A stretch of 64,000 bases of DNA from Trichormus sp. NMC-1 (GTDB taxonomy: Bacteria; Cyanobacteriota; Cyanobacteriia; Cyanobacteriales; Nostocaceae), in the NCBI RefSeq assembly GCF_001858025.1, contig NZ_LZQD01000004.1, forward strand, positions 341,743-405,742, written 5' to 3'. The notes beneath the pieces are model-generated. The model was not told the origin of the DNA. It searched no databases and worked only from the letters and a program-made list of their open reading frames with translations. This document shows, piece after piece, positions 1 to 8,955 of this stretch (the first letter of the stretch is position 1; the number at the start of each line of letters is the position of its first letter). The translations under genes and the position numbers were made by a program.

Positions 1-681
1 GGCTGCATCAGCCACTGTGCGGGCGATTGGACCATTAACAGCGATTCCCCCCAAGCGATCGCCTACAGGTGCTTTGGTGACTCTTCCCCGTGCTGGTTTG
101 ATGCCCACCACACCACAACAAGCCGCAGGGCCACGAATTGAACCACCACCATCGGAACCTTGAGCGATCGCACTTAATCCCGCTGCTACCGATGAGGCTG
201 CACCACCACTAGAACCACCAGGAGTATATTCCAAATTCCAAGGGTTTCTGGCTGGGGGAAATCCCGTAGCTTCACTGTAGGGAAAAGAACCTAATTCGGA
301 AGTTGCAGTTTTACCAAGAATCGTAAACCCAGCTTGTTTAATCCGCTTTACTACGCCATCATCGTAGTTAGGGATATTATTGACTAATGCCGGATTTCCG
401 TAGGTACAAGTAACTCCTGCTACAGATGTAAGGTCTTTAATAGAAATTGGTACACCAAAAAATGGCGGTAATTCTGAGGTGGTTGTGAGTAATTCTGTTT
501 TGGCTTTTGCATCAGCAACAGCTAAATCTGCCGTGACTGTAAAATAACTTCCCAGTTGGGGATTTAAGCGTTCAATCCGTTCTAAATATATTTCTACCAA
601 ATCCAGGGGTGACACTTCCCGACGACGGATTAATTGTGCTAACTCTAAAGCCGGGGTAAAAGCTAAATCAATTTCATTCAT
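1..681 (-). CDS. Amidase (amidase-signature family), 3' end outside window
   Basis: This is the N-terminal 227 residues of an amidase-signature hydrolase, which cleaves amide bonds with a Ser-cisSer-Lys triad. The ATG at 681 opens MNEIDLAFTPALELAQ, normal for the family. Visible catalytic residues are Lys82 (in SIKDL), the cis-Ser in the PGGSSGG signature near residue 157, and the nucleophile Ser181 in GSDGGGSIRGPA. Full-length members have about 450-480 residues, so roughly half is missing beyond the window edge. The family includes GatA, but the substrate cannot be told from this part and no GatB or GatC is nearby. A stand-alone amidase is the safest call. Confidence 0.9.
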   Translation of the reverse strand, partial: MNEIDLAFTPALELAQLIRRREVSPLDLVEIYLERIERLNPQLGSYFTVTADLAVADAKAKTELLTTTSELPPFFGVPISIKDLTSVAGVTCTYGNPALVNNIPNYDDGVVKRIKQAGFTILGKTATSELGSFPYSEATGFPPARNPWNLEYTPGGSSGGAASSVAAGLSAIAQGSDGGGSIRGPAACCGVVGIKPARGRVTKAPVGDRLGGIAVNGPIARTVADAA

Positions 682-964
682 TGTTATTTTTTGCAACTTG
701 CATTTTCATACATCTTTACTCGCTACTGGTCAAGACGAGGAACTAACGTTCAGGCATTTATTACCAAAACAGAACCCCTGGAAAATTTGTTACAAGCTAT
801 TCAAACACTGATTAACTGATAAAAATTGGGAAAATGGGAATAAATGCGATCGCATTCTTAATTTATTAGACATCTCCGTTAATTAAATGTGCATAACCTG
901 AAACTCTTGTAGGAACCATTCATGAATTGTCCCTACAATAATTTTCACCAAATGTCTATTAAAC
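682..964. other. Intergenic stretch without recognised gene
   Basis: AT-rich DNA between the amidase start and the MITE-like repeat at 965. It contains one GCGATCGC palindrome near 848. I see no coding pattern or RNA gene. Confidence 0.5.
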
Positions 965-1070
965 TATAGCGGTATGCACTTGAATGAGATACATCATAGT
1001 CCCCTCATCGCTTGCGGGGAGGGGGTTGGGGGTGGGGTGTTTGTATCTCACTCAACCAAGAACCGCTATA
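965..1070 (+). repeat. MITE-like element, family A, copy 1
   Basis: A 106-bp element whose ends are inverted repeats: TATAGCGGTatgcACTTGAAT at the left and the complement of that pattern, ending in ACCGCTATA, at the right. The centre is C-rich then G-rich. A second copy lies in reverse orientation at 58527-58626 and is nearly identical over its length. It has no coding capacity, so any mobility would need a transposase from elsewhere. The right terminus overlaps the last codon positions of map, and the TAG stop of map (1066-1068) lies inside it. Confidence 0.75.
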
Positions 1071-1890
1071 ATGTTCTATCCGTTAAAATCTCATAACCTG
1101 TATCTGTCACCAACACCGTATGCTCAAACTGAGCAGATATAGCATTATCAACAGTTACAGCCGTCCATCTATCAGATAAAATCCGCGTAAATCTAGAACC
1201 AGCATTTAAAATTGGCTCAATTGCTAAAGTCATCCCTGAACGCAATTTCACATTAGGGATATCACGAGTTCTGTAGTTAAATACCGCAGGTTCCTCGTGC
1301 AAATTCCGACCGACACCATGTCCAGTAAATTCTTCTACCACACAAAAATTATTAGCTTTTACATGGTCTTCAATTGCACCAGCAATCTCTTCTAGGTGTA
1401 CACCAGCTTTTACCTGTTCAATACCTTTAAATAAAGCTTCTTCCGCGACGCGAATCAGTCTAGCAGCTTCTGGAGTTACATCACCCACAGCGATTGTAAT
1501 ACAAGAATCACCGTGAAAACCTTGATAATAAGCTCCTGTATCAACTTTTAATACATCTCCTGCTCGAATAACTTTTTTCGGACTAGGAATGCCATGTACA
1601 ACTTCATTATTAATACTAGAACAAATCGAAGCCGGAAAACCGTGATAACCTTTAAAACTAGGTGTTGCACCCATTTCTCGGATGCGTTTTTCCGCATGAG
1701 CATCCAAATCAGCCGTAGTCATTCCTGGCTGGACTAGCTCAGAAATTTCCTTGAGAACGGTTGCCACAATCTTAGCTGATTGCCGCATAATTTCAATTTC
1801 ACGGGGCGATTTAATTTCAATTCCTCGGCGTTGTCTTTTTTCGGGTTTTGGCTGGGCTGGTTTAGAAAGCAAGTTGCTGAAAATGTTCAT
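1066..1890 (-). CDS. map: Methionine aminopeptidase, type I
   Basis: Removes the initiator methionine from nascent proteins in the cytoplasm. All five metal ligands of the pita-bread fold are visible: Asp117 (KVDTGA), Asp128 (FHGDSC), His191 (GHGVG), Glu225 (AIEP) and Glu256 (FEHTVLV), plus the substrate-contact His99 in VVHGIP. At 274 aa it is longer than the minimal 250-residue enzyme. The extra 25 N-terminal residues are basic and Pro-rich ([14 protein letters not shown]), a low-complexity extension of unknown use. The stop codon falls inside the terminal inverted repeat of the adjacent MITE-like element. Confidence 0.95.
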   Translation of the reverse strand: MNIFSNLLSKPAQPKPEKRQRRGIEIKSPREIEIMRQSAKIVATVLKEISELVQPGMTTADLDAHAEKRIREMGATPSFKGYHGFPASICSSINNEVVHGIPSPKKVIRAGDVLKVDTGAYYQGFHGDSCITIAVGDVTPEAARLIRVAEEALFKGIEQVKAGVHLEEIAGAIEDHVKANNFCVVEEFTGHGVGRNLHEEPAVFNYRTRDIPNVKLRSGMTLAIEPILNAGSRFTRILSDRWTAVTVDNAISAQFEHTVLVTDTGYEILTDRTL

Positions 1891-2695
1891 GGGAAAATTA
1901 ATAATTGCTGGTGCTTGACAGCCTAAGTGTCAATTTAGTTATCAAGCTTAGTTGAGAAAAATATCTACATTTAACTTAACTTATTTTGCGCCTCTGGAGA
2001 AACACAAGTGATTGGGAAGAGGAAACGGTTTTGATTCGGATTGGAGTACTTGAGATAAATAAGTTTTTTAAATAAGGATTTTATAAAAGTTGTGCAAGAC
2101 CAGATTTTTAGCAATAACTTACCTCTATTCTCAATATTGTTGACAACAATATCAATAATTTGACGAGTTTAGGTTTTTTCAGCGATTGATATTGACCTAT
2201 TGACTTTTTTTTGATAATCTTAAGTAAAATCCAAGGGAGTATTATAATAAATTTTGATATGGATGCTCTTCTTAATCAGGATTAACAAGATTGAACATAA
2301 AGAGAATTTTATTGAACATCCTGGTTATGTTCTCTATATAGGAATCCGGTTTGGTTTCTGTTCGCGGTAGCGTGCCGTAGGCATATTTACTCGTAGAGAT
2401 AGGGAACAGGGAACAGAGAAGAAGGAATCAAGCTATACGGAGTTCTGTTCAAACTTCAAATAGGAGTCCTATATATTGCCAGATAGTTCTTCCTTATCAA
2501 AATTTATTATATCAGGTTTCTAGGTTGCCGTCAACCCTCTTACTTCATAAATTTGGCAACCATCAACAACAATTTTGTGATTCTGACTTGAGTGAAACGG
2601 AAAGAAGAAGCTCCATTTTCCTTTATGAGATGCTGAACACATTCAAAGTGATCACGAAAAGACTTTTATGGCTGACGCTACGCTATCAGCAAGCC
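1891..2695. other. 805-bp intergenic region, no convincing gene
   Basis: AT-rich and without coding periodicity. It contains a short degenerate heptamer stretch (AGGGAACAGGGAACAG, near 2401) and a GC-rich palindromic fragment of the repeat type common in these genomes near 2360 (GCGGTAGCGTGCCGTAGGC). A 77-codon reading frame at 2525-2758 runs antisense into the cupredoxin gene and looks spurious. Confidence 0.5.
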
Positions 2696-3175
2696 CTATT
2701 TAATCACAATATCTCCAATCATTCCTGCTTCTGTGTGTCCAGCTATGGTACAGCGTAAACCATATTTTCCCGGTTTGAGTGGTACAAACACCCATTCAGC
2801 TTCCGCAGCAGGTTTTAGTTCTAGTTCGTGAATAGCACCTTTAATTTCGACATTACCTGCTTCAACTTTTTGTGTCCAAATGGCATCAGCAAAATCTTTA
2901 CTCGTAAAATAATGTTTTACAGGGCTAGGATTATTCAGGTGGAGATTGTAGCGTTTACCAGCTTGTAATTCTAGATGATTTGGCTCAAATATAAGTTCAC
3001 CAGCGGCATTACCCAAACTGACTTTAATTTCTGTCGCTGGTTGTTTCAGTATATCACCAGATAAATTTGCTGCTCTGGCGGGAGTTGCACCCATGAAGCT
3101 GAGACAAACTAGGAATGCCAATAAACAAAAGACTGAATATAGATGTTTGGAAATTTTTGTCAGCCAACTACTCAT
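2696..3175 (-). CDS. Exported cupredoxin (plastocyanin-like blue copper protein)
   Basis: A 159-residue protein with an N-terminal signal peptide (hydrophobic residues about 11-30, cleavage probably after ARA at 35) and one cupredoxin domain. A complete type-1 copper site can be read: His88 (PVKHYF), Cys142, His147 and Met152 in the C-x4-H-x4-M loop of RCTIAGHTEAGM. It is likely a periplasmic or lumenal electron carrier or copper-binding protein. It is longer than plastocyanin and lacks plastocyanin's usual sequence, so I do not call it petE. It is flanked on the same strand by the M16 peptidase but separated by 152 bp, so probably transcribed alone. Confidence 0.8.
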   Translation of the reverse strand: MSSWLTKISKHLYSVFCLLAFLVCLSFMGATPARAANLSGDILKQPATEIKVSLGNAAGELIFEPNHLELQAGKRYNLHLNNPSPVKHYFTSKDFADAIWTQKVEAGNVEIKGAIHELELKPAAEAEWVFVPLKPGKYGLRCTIAGHTEAGMIGDIVIK

Positions 3176-3327
3176 TTCTTGCCTTATCTATCAGTAACAC
3201 CTATTACCATTATCCATGATTTGAGCATATTCTCAGTCCTCAGCGCTCAATCATATCAAGTTCGGCAATTACTTTTCCCAATTACCCATTACCAGTCCCA
3301 ACAGATATGACAGTATTCAAATCAACA

Positions 3328-6138
3328 TTATCTCTGCTCTGCCATAATTGCTGAACCTGCTGTTACTACGACGATTTTATCAGGGTGGATTAACTCACGG
3401 GCTGCTTGATTAACTTCAGTTTGGGTAACATTCTGGATTTTTTGGACAAAAGACTGCAATTCTACTGTATCTAGTCCATATACCTCGTTCATAACAATCT
3501 TATCTGTTAATTCTTCTGGTTTAGCGAGGGAAATATGATAGTTACTAATCAGGGTGCGTTGAGCATTTTCGACTTCTAGTTTAGTCACACCTTGCTGATG
3601 TAGTTGCTTGAGAAGTTTACGAGTACTAGCGATCGCTTTATTAGTATCTTCTGGATTGGTTTGCATTTCAATCAAAAACGTCCCCACGTTCTTTCCAGTT
3701 TGGAAGTTGCTGTAAATTCCGTAAGTCAAACCCAAGCGATCGCGCACTTCTGCTCCCAGTCTACTAGATAAAGTGTCACCTCCCAAAATTTGGTTCAACA
3801 CTAAAGCTTGATAAAATCTAGCATCTTCCCGTTTTATACTTGTATAACCCATATAAGTCACTGCTTGGGCTTTACCAGGAAGAAAAGGATTAACACGCAT
3901 TCCTTGATCCCGAATTACCACTTGGGGATATTGTAATATTGGTGGATTTCCGCTCACGTGCCAATCACCAAACTGAGTTTCGATGAGCGATCGCACTTTC
4001 TCGAAATCAAAATCTCCCACCAGTGCTAATATGGTCGTATCTGGGCGATAATGCCGAGACTTGAAAGCAATCACATCATCACGTTTAATTTTCTGTAGAC
4101 TTTCTTTAGTAGCGAAACTATGTAAAGGATGATTAGGCGGATAAATAGATTGTATGAAAGTTCTGTTTGCGACTTCATCAGGATCATCCAATTCCACATC
4201 AACCTTACTTAAAGCTTGTTGACGAGTTAGTTCTAAATCCCCAGCATTAAATGTACTATTTTTCAGAACATCAGCCAAAGTCCCCAGCAAAATCGGGAAA
4301 TCCTCAGCTAAACTCTTACCTCGAATTCGCACACCTTGACGCTGCGCTGTAAAATCCAGACTTGCACCCCGTGCTGCTAAAATTTTGGCAATATCTAAAG
4401 TATCTTTAGTTTTCGTGCCATTCATCAAGTTATCTGCTACCAAAGCCGCTAATCCAGCTTGATTATGTGGATCAAATTCTTTCCCAGCTTTGATATAGCC
4501 ACTCAAAGTCACCGTCGGACTACTTTGATCTGGTAATAATAATACCTGCAAACCATTGACAAAAGTCAACTTCTGTGGTAATTGTTGATTCGATATAATC
4601 TGAGTCGCAGTATTTTCAGAAGGTAAATACTTCCTCACCTCAGAAGCAGTCAAAGAAACTCCAGAAGTCAAATTTTCCTGAGTTGGTGGGGAATCATTTT
4701 GATGATCAACTGCTTTTGGAGACTTTTGATCTGGCTCAAAAAATCCCACAGTTCCCATTTCTGACTTCAGATATTTATCACTCACAGCTATAATATCTGC
4801 CGCTTTTACCTTGCGAACATTTTCCAAATAGCGTTCTGTATAACGATAATCACCAGATGTTAGCTCATCATTAGCCAATTGCATCCCTTGACTAGTGATA
4901 TCCCGACCATTTAAAATTACGGATGCAATTAATTGAGTTTTAGCGTCTTCAACTTGTTCTGGTGTCACCCCAGTTTTTGCGAAATGAGCAATTGCGCTTT
5001 TGATAACTTTATCAATTTTTGACAAATCCTGATTTGCAGCAGCAGTCACCAAAACATGATACCAACCAGATTGCCGCAAACTGACTACACGAGCCGAAAC
5101 ATCAGTAGCTAAACCCGATTCTACCAATACTTTATATAAATAAGAACTTTTTCCCCCAGTCAAAATATAGTCCATCACACCTAGCAGAGGTATATCCGGG
5201 TGAGTTAAATTAGGAACTGGATAAATCAATTGTAACAGTTTACCTGCGCCCGGTTCTCGCAAGACAATGGGAGATGAGGTAAAGCGGTGGGGAAGTGGAG
5301 AAGTAGAGAGGTGGGAAGACTTTTGACTTTTGGGAACTTTCCCAAAAACCTCTTTTACAGTTTCCAAAGTTGGTTGAGTTTGAAAATCTCCCACAATCGC
5401 TAACACCGCGTGATCAGGATTGTAGAATTTTTGGTAATATTCCCGCACCTGCTCAATAGTTAATTTTTCCACATCAGCTTGAGTACCACCAGTAGGGAAA
5501 CCATAAGCATGATCAGGAAAAACAGACTGCATCACAGCACGTCTAATACGGTATGCTGGACTATTCTCATAACCTTGTAACTCAGAAATAACTACTCGCT
5601 TCTCATTCGCTAATTGCTGGTTATCAAGCAGCAAATTTTGCATTCTGTCAGCTTCCAGAACCAGTAGCGCGTTGAGTTTGTTTCGTTCCGCAGTATTGTA
5701 ATATGCAGTTTGATCGTAGCTAGTAAAAGCGTTGGAGTCACTACCTAAAGCACTAAATAATTGTCCAAATTGAATAGGACGATTTTTCGTACCTTTAAAC
5801 ATCATGTGTTCCAATTGGTGAGCAACACCATTTACTCCCGGTTCTTCATTACCTGAACCAACTTTATACCACACTTGCACCGTTACAACTGGGGCATTAT
5901 GTACTTCCTTTGTTAAGACAGTGAGACCATTTTCCAGCACTGTCTTCTGAATATTTTTTGCCAAGGTGAGATTATTTGTCTTTTTACCTACGAAAATTTG
6001 CTGAGAATGTTCCCCGTTGGATCTAACTAATTTTTGGCTAATTGAAAAAGTATGTTTCAACAAAACCGCTGCAATTATCGATAATATGAACAATAATAGG
6101 GGAACACGATATCTATGGAAGACCGAAATAACAAACAT
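3328..6138 (-). CDS. Double-module M16 zinc peptidase, membrane-anchored or secreted
   Basis: A 936-residue protein made of two tandem M16 (insulinase/processing-peptidase) modules. Residues 11-28 are a hydrophobic segment that could be a signal anchor. The first module (about 65-460) has the inverted zinc motif HQLEH at residues 107-111 and a downstream Glu in NEKRVVISE, so it should be catalytic. The second (about 520-930) has the fold but no HxxEH, as usual for the inactive partner domain. The linker at 470-515 is polar. In this family both halves close around a peptide substrate. The substrate is unknown; peptide or signal-peptide clearance outside the membrane is the likely role. Confidence 0.9.
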   Translation of the reverse strand: MFVISVFHRYRVPLLLFILSIIAAVLLKHTFSISQKLVRSNGEHSQQIFVGKKTNNLTLAKNIQKTVLENGLTVLTKEVHNAPVVTVQVWYKVGSGNEEPGVNGVAHQLEHMMFKGTKNRPIQFGQLFSALGSDSNAFTSYDQTAYYNTAERNKLNALLVLEADRMQNLLLDNQQLANEKRVVISELQGYENSPAYRIRRAVMQSVFPDHAYGFPTGGTQADVEKLTIEQVREYYQKFYNPDHAVLAIVGDFQTQPTLETVKEVFGKVPKSQKSSHLSTSPLPHRFTSSPIVLREPGAGKLLQLIYPVPNLTHPDIPLLGVMDYILTGGKSSYLYKVLVESGLATDVSARVVSLRQSGWYHVLVTAAANQDLSKIDKVIKSAIAHFAKTGVTPEQVEDAKTQLIASVILNGRDITSQGMQLANDELTSGDYRYTERYLENVRKVKAADIIAVSDKYLKSEMGTVGFFEPDQKSPKAVDHQNDSPPTQENLTSGVSLTASEVRKYLPSENTATQIISNQQLPQKLTFVNGLQVLLLPDQSSPTVTLSGYIKAGKEFDPHNQAGLAALVADNLMNGTKTKDTLDIAKILAARGASLDFTAQRQGVRIRGKSLAEDFPILLGTLADVLKNSTFNAGDLELTRQQALSKVDVELDDPDEVANRTFIQSIYPPNHPLHSFATKESLQKIKRDDVIAFKSRHYRPDTTILALVGDFDFEKVRSLIETQFGDWHVSGNPPILQYPQVVIRDQGMRVNPFLPGKAQAVTYMGYTSIKREDARFYQALVLNQILGGDTLSSRLGAEVRDRLGLTYGIYSNFQTGKNVGTFLIEMQTNPEDTNKAIASTRKLLKQLHQQGVTKLEVENAQRTLISNYHISLAKPEELTDKIVMNEVYGLDTVELQSFVQKIQNVTQTEVNQAARELIHPDKIVVVTAGSAIMAEQR

Positions 6139-6479
6139 ATAGTTTTTAGATATACGTAAATAAGACTACACCTTTTTTACCTATACATCTGTGGTTTAAA
6201 CTTTCTGGAAAATTAGCGACTAAATTAATTCGTAATTCGTAATATTTCCTTCGGAAACGCTACGCGAACGCAATTCGTAATTCGTAATTAAGTTTTGCAA
6301 AGGGGATGTAGACCAAAACACGTTGTTTAAATTATGTCAACAGTAAAAATCTGTTAATATAAAGTTCGCATGAATACTTGTGATCAGGGCTGACACTGAG
6401 ATGGGGAGACGCGGAGACACGGAGATGTGAGGAAAATTAAGAATTCCCTGTTCCCTGTTTCCTGTTCCCTGTTCCCTGT
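6139..6479. repeat. Repeat-filled intergenic region (ATTCGTA repeats, REP-like core, GTTCCCT repeats)
   Basis: At 6228-6291 AATTCGTA-type repeats flank a core TTCCTTCGGAAACGCTACGCG. The same composite occurs inverted at 10566-10624 and the AATTCGT unit alone at 51105-51140. At 6398-6430 there is a GACGCGG/GACACGG degenerate repeat, and at about 6446-6480 four to five GTTCCCT heptamers. No gene is visible. Confidence 0.7.
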
Positions 6480-6914
6480 TTACGAATTACCCAGCTTCGA
6501 CAAAAAGCGGATCAACTCCAAAGGTAAACCATCAGCGTCAGCGATAAAAGCGACTTCCAAAATGCGATCGCCTATTTGCTGCTGTGTTGGTTCTAAAAGG
6601 ATTTTCAAAGGCTGTAAATCACTGACTATAGCTATTCGCGCCTTTAAACTTTCCAACCAACCATGCAAATCTGGCGTAACCTCAGTTAAATCAAAGGAAA
6701 GATGATAATAGCCCACATAATGCTCATCTGCAAAAGCATCAGGGGCTGGTTTTGGCTGGGGAATTTGGATTAATTCAATGCGGCTATCCAAACCTTCCAT
6801 CCAACAAGCTAAAGTATAACCGGTAGTGAAGCGATCGCAAACCGTAAATCCTAACTGCTCATAAAAAGCGATCGCATGGTGAATATTCGCAGTCCGAATA
6901 GAAACGTGGTGCAT
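6480..6914 (-). CDS. VOC-superfamily (glyoxalase/dioxygenase-fold) protein
   Basis: A 144-residue single-domain protein with the paired beta-alpha-beta-beta-beta modules of the vicinal-oxygen-chelate fold. MHHVSIRTANIHHAIAFYEQ opens the first module and YVGYYHLSFDLTEV opens the second. Candidate metal ligands are His3 (HHV), a Glu in the RIELIQ strand, the His of YYHLSF, and Glu in LPLELIRF near the C-terminus. Family members include glyoxalase I and ring-cleaving dioxygenases, and the substrate is unknown. The stop codon abuts GTTCCCT-type repeats. Confidence 0.8.
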   Translation of the reverse strand: MHHVSIRTANIHHAIAFYEQLGFTVCDRFTTGYTLACWMEGLDSRIELIQIPQPKPAPDAFADEHYVGYYHLSFDLTEVTPDLHGWLESLKARIAIVSDLQPLKILLEPTQQQIGDRILEVAFIADADGLPLELIRFLSKLGNS

Positions 6915-6984
6915 GGAATTGTAGATTTTAGATTTAGGATTGAGGATAAATTTACAACCTTAAATCTAAAATCGCCATACCTAT

Positions 6985-7497
6985 CTATTCAAACAGCCGG
7001 AAATAAGGGTAACGTACCGGCACGCCAAGCTCCTTGTCCAAATCAAAATTAATCACTTCCCAGCAAGGTTCCTGAGCAGCATCTGGACCAAACTCCACTG
7101 GTAAGCCATATAAACGAGCAGAAGCTCCTTCTGGTTGTCCAGCACGCCAAGGACTACTGCGTTCTAGATAGCCACTCATCAATTCCTCATAGCGTCGGGC
7201 AATAATCACCCTTGTAGCACGATAGCCTTGGGTATATAGCTTATCTAACGCTTCGTGAATTTCAAACCGAATGCCATCAGGATGAGTATGTTGTCGATAC
7301 CATTCTCCATCCCATCTGCGCCAATGACGACCAGACTGGAGATGTACCAACTCCCCAGTTTTCGGATCTGCTTCAAAAGCACCATGACGCGTACAAAGAT
7401 AGGTATCGGTCAGTGTCAGCGCGGGAATAGTCTGGCGACAGTGGGGACACTGTATTTCAGGGCCAAATATTGGGTACTGCAAGGCTGGATTCATCAT
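6985..7497 (-). CDS. Conserved cyanobacterial protein with N-terminal zinc-ribbon-like motif
   Basis: A 170-residue protein of a family I recognise as cyanobacteria-restricted (probably TIGR02652; from memory). The N-terminus has a CPHC pair and a CTRHGAF motif about 14 residues later, arranged like a small zinc-binding ribbon (residues 17-38). The remainder is rich in Trp and Arg (GRHWRRWDGEWYRQH) and looks globular, without signal peptide or membrane segments. It lies 70 bp upstream of the VOC gene on the same strand and could be co-transcribed with it. Function is unknown. Confidence 0.75.
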   Translation of the reverse strand: MMNPALQYPIFGPEIQCPHCRQTIPALTLTDTYLCTRHGAFEADPKTGELVHLQSGRHWRRWDGEWYRQHTHPDGIRFEIHEALDKLYTQGYRATRVIIARRYEELMSGYLERSSPWRAGQPEGASARLYGLPVEFGPDAAQEPCWEVINFDLDKELGVPVRYPYFRLFE

Positions 7498-7840
7498 GAA
7501 GTGCGTACAAACATAGTTTTCTCTTCACCAGCACCATTGGGGTTAATTTTACACTCCGGCTCCGCCACTGTTAGTTACTTGCTCACTGTTCCAGACAATC
7601 ATGGGTTACTGCCTGAGCAAACTAGTAAAACGCGCCGAAAATAAAGCTACCATTAAAAATTATTAAAAAGCTTGTGTAATCTGCTTTTTTAATTTTTAAT
7701 TGTTAATTTTTAATTTCGTGTAGCGGTACTAGTAACTTCCTGAGCGTAGAGGCCAAACGGCTGTGATATCCTGGTTGTGCAACCAGCCTCAAAAGTTGGA
7801 GTTTTTCCAGTGTTCCTGGGTACCATATCAATATTCTATC

Positions 7841-8362
7841 GTGTCTACTGTTTCCTACTGGACATCTCCCGATTTTTCTCAAGCCGCCTTTATTGCCACC
7901 AACGCCGTTGTTGTCGGCTCAGTCAGCATTGCAGCCAAAGTAAGCATTTGGTATGGAGCCGTTGTTAGAGGGGATGTAGAACGCATTGAAATTGGCGAAT
8001 GCACAAACATTCAAGATGGAGCCATTTTACATGGTGATCCTGGTTGTCCCACAATCTTAGAAGATCATGTCACTATTGGACATCGTGCTGTGGTACATTC
8101 TGCCCATATCGAATCGGGGAGTTTAATTGGCATAGGGGCAATAATTTTAGGTGGAGTCAAAGTTGGTACAGGTAGCATCATTGGTGCTGGTGCAGTCGTT
8201 ACCAAAGATATACCACCCTTTTCCTTAGTCGTAGGCATCCCCGCTAAAATCGTCCGTCAACTCACAGAAACCGAAGCCGTAGAACTGATCGAACACGCTG
8301 AAAAATACCATAAATTAGCCCTAGTTCACGCCGGTAAAGGGACTGATATTGGTTTTAGTTAG
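7841..8362 (+). CDS. Gamma-carbonic-anhydrase-like left-handed beta-helix protein
   Basis: About 173 residues in hexapeptide repeats (for example VVRGDVERIEIGECTNIQDG) forming a left-handed parallel beta-helix, the fold of gamma-carbonic anhydrases and YrdA/CaiE. Metal-ligand histidines are present in the typical places: the HGDPG loop and the HRAVVHSAHI strand. I choose the GTG at 7841, giving VSTVSYWTSPDFSQ, because the longer frame from 7763 adds 26 residues with no family resemblance. This is the short stand-alone type, not CcmM (no RuBisCO small-subunit-like repeats). Carbonic anhydrase activity is inferred from family only. Confidence 0.85.
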   Translation: MSTVSYWTSPDFSQAAFIATNAVVVGSVSIAAKVSIWYGAVVRGDVERIEIGECTNIQDGAILHGDPGCPTILEDHVTIGHRAVVHSAHIESGSLIGIGAIILGGVKVGTGSIIGAGAVVTKDIPPFSLVVGIPAKIVRQLTETEAVELIEHAEKYHKLALVHAGKGTDIGFS

Positions 8363-8441
8363 GTGACGCGGAGAGCGGGAGACGCGGTGACGCGGGGAGG
8401 GAGACGCGGTGACAATTAAGAATAATTTAATTACCTTTTCC
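8363..8441. repeat. Degenerate GACGCGG-type repeat
   Basis: Directly after the beta-helix gene, several copies of GACGCGG/GGAGACGCGGTGAC occur head to tail. Related tracts occur near 6400, 8837, 19950, 37050, 37310 and 44240. Confidence 0.6.
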
Positions 8442-8490
8442 CCAATGACCAATGACCAATGACCAATGACCAATGACCAATGACCAATGA
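8442..8490 (+). repeat. Heptanucleotide STRR, (CCAATGA)x7
   Basis: Seven perfect consecutive copies of CCAATGA, 110 bp upstream of psbY. It is a short tandemly repeated repetitive sequence of the type typical for Nostocales. Confidence 0.95.
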
Positions 8491-8600
8491 CTTAACTATT
8501 CTTTACACTTAAGGTTGGAAAAATACCCCACTTAAGCTAAAAATAAAAATTGAGAACTGTTGACAAAACTTTAAATTCTAATTAACAGAGGGCTTCTAAT

Positions 8601-8726
8601 ATGGACATCGATACCCGTGTAGTAATTGTTTTAGCACCAGTAGTGATTGCTGCTAGTTGGGCTGTGTTTAATATCGGTGCTGCGGCTTTAAGACAAGTGC
8701 AAAACTTTTTGAACAAAGAAGCCTAA
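8601..8726 (+). CDS. psbY: Photosystem II protein Y (PsbY)
   Basis: A 41-residue thylakoid membrane protein. It starts [13 protein letters not shown], has a single transmembrane helix at about residues 6-31 with a central [15 protein letters not shown] segment, and ends FLNKEA. This is the recognisable cyanobacterial PsbY sequence, a peripheral low-mass subunit of photosystem II near cytochrome b559. It appears monocistronic: an STRR lies upstream and a repeat tract downstream. Confidence 0.93.
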   Translation: MDIDTRVVIVLAPVVIAASWAVFNIGAAALRQVQNFLNKEA

Positions 8727-8819
8727 TTAGCTAATCGGTAATGAAGGGAATAGGTGAGTCCAGCGCCTTGGGCGGGTTTCTCGACTTGTGGCGACTGGCG
8801 AACCCGAAGGGGAACAGAA

Positions 8820-8940
8820 AAAAATATATACTTTGAAGAAGACACGGGGACACGGAGAAAGAGGGACACGGGGACATGGGGATAATCTCTCCGCGTCACC
8901 GCGTCTTCCCCTCACCGCGTCCTCTTCGGTCACCTATTCC
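8820..8940. repeat. Degenerate GACACGG/CCGCGTC inverted repeat upstream of folC
   Basis: Left arm: GACACGGGGACACGGAG units. Right arm: CCGCGTCACCGCGTCTTCC units, so the two arms can pair as a long hairpin. The tract stays open in the folC frame, which creates a false 56-residue N-terminal extension. The same type of element sits inside the CobD-like gene at about 19950-20165. Confidence 0.7.
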
Positions 8941-8955
8941 CAATTCCCAATCTCC

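Noticed and set aside
2525-2758. 77-codon plus-strand frame
   Set aside because: Overlaps the cupredoxin gene antisense and has no family resemblance.
7763-7840. Upstream ATG start for the beta-helix protein
   Set aside because: The residues before the GTG at 7841 do not match the family.
8788-8955. N-terminal extension of folC from ATG 8788
   Set aside because: The added residues are translated repeat DNA; the family begins at the GTG at 8956.
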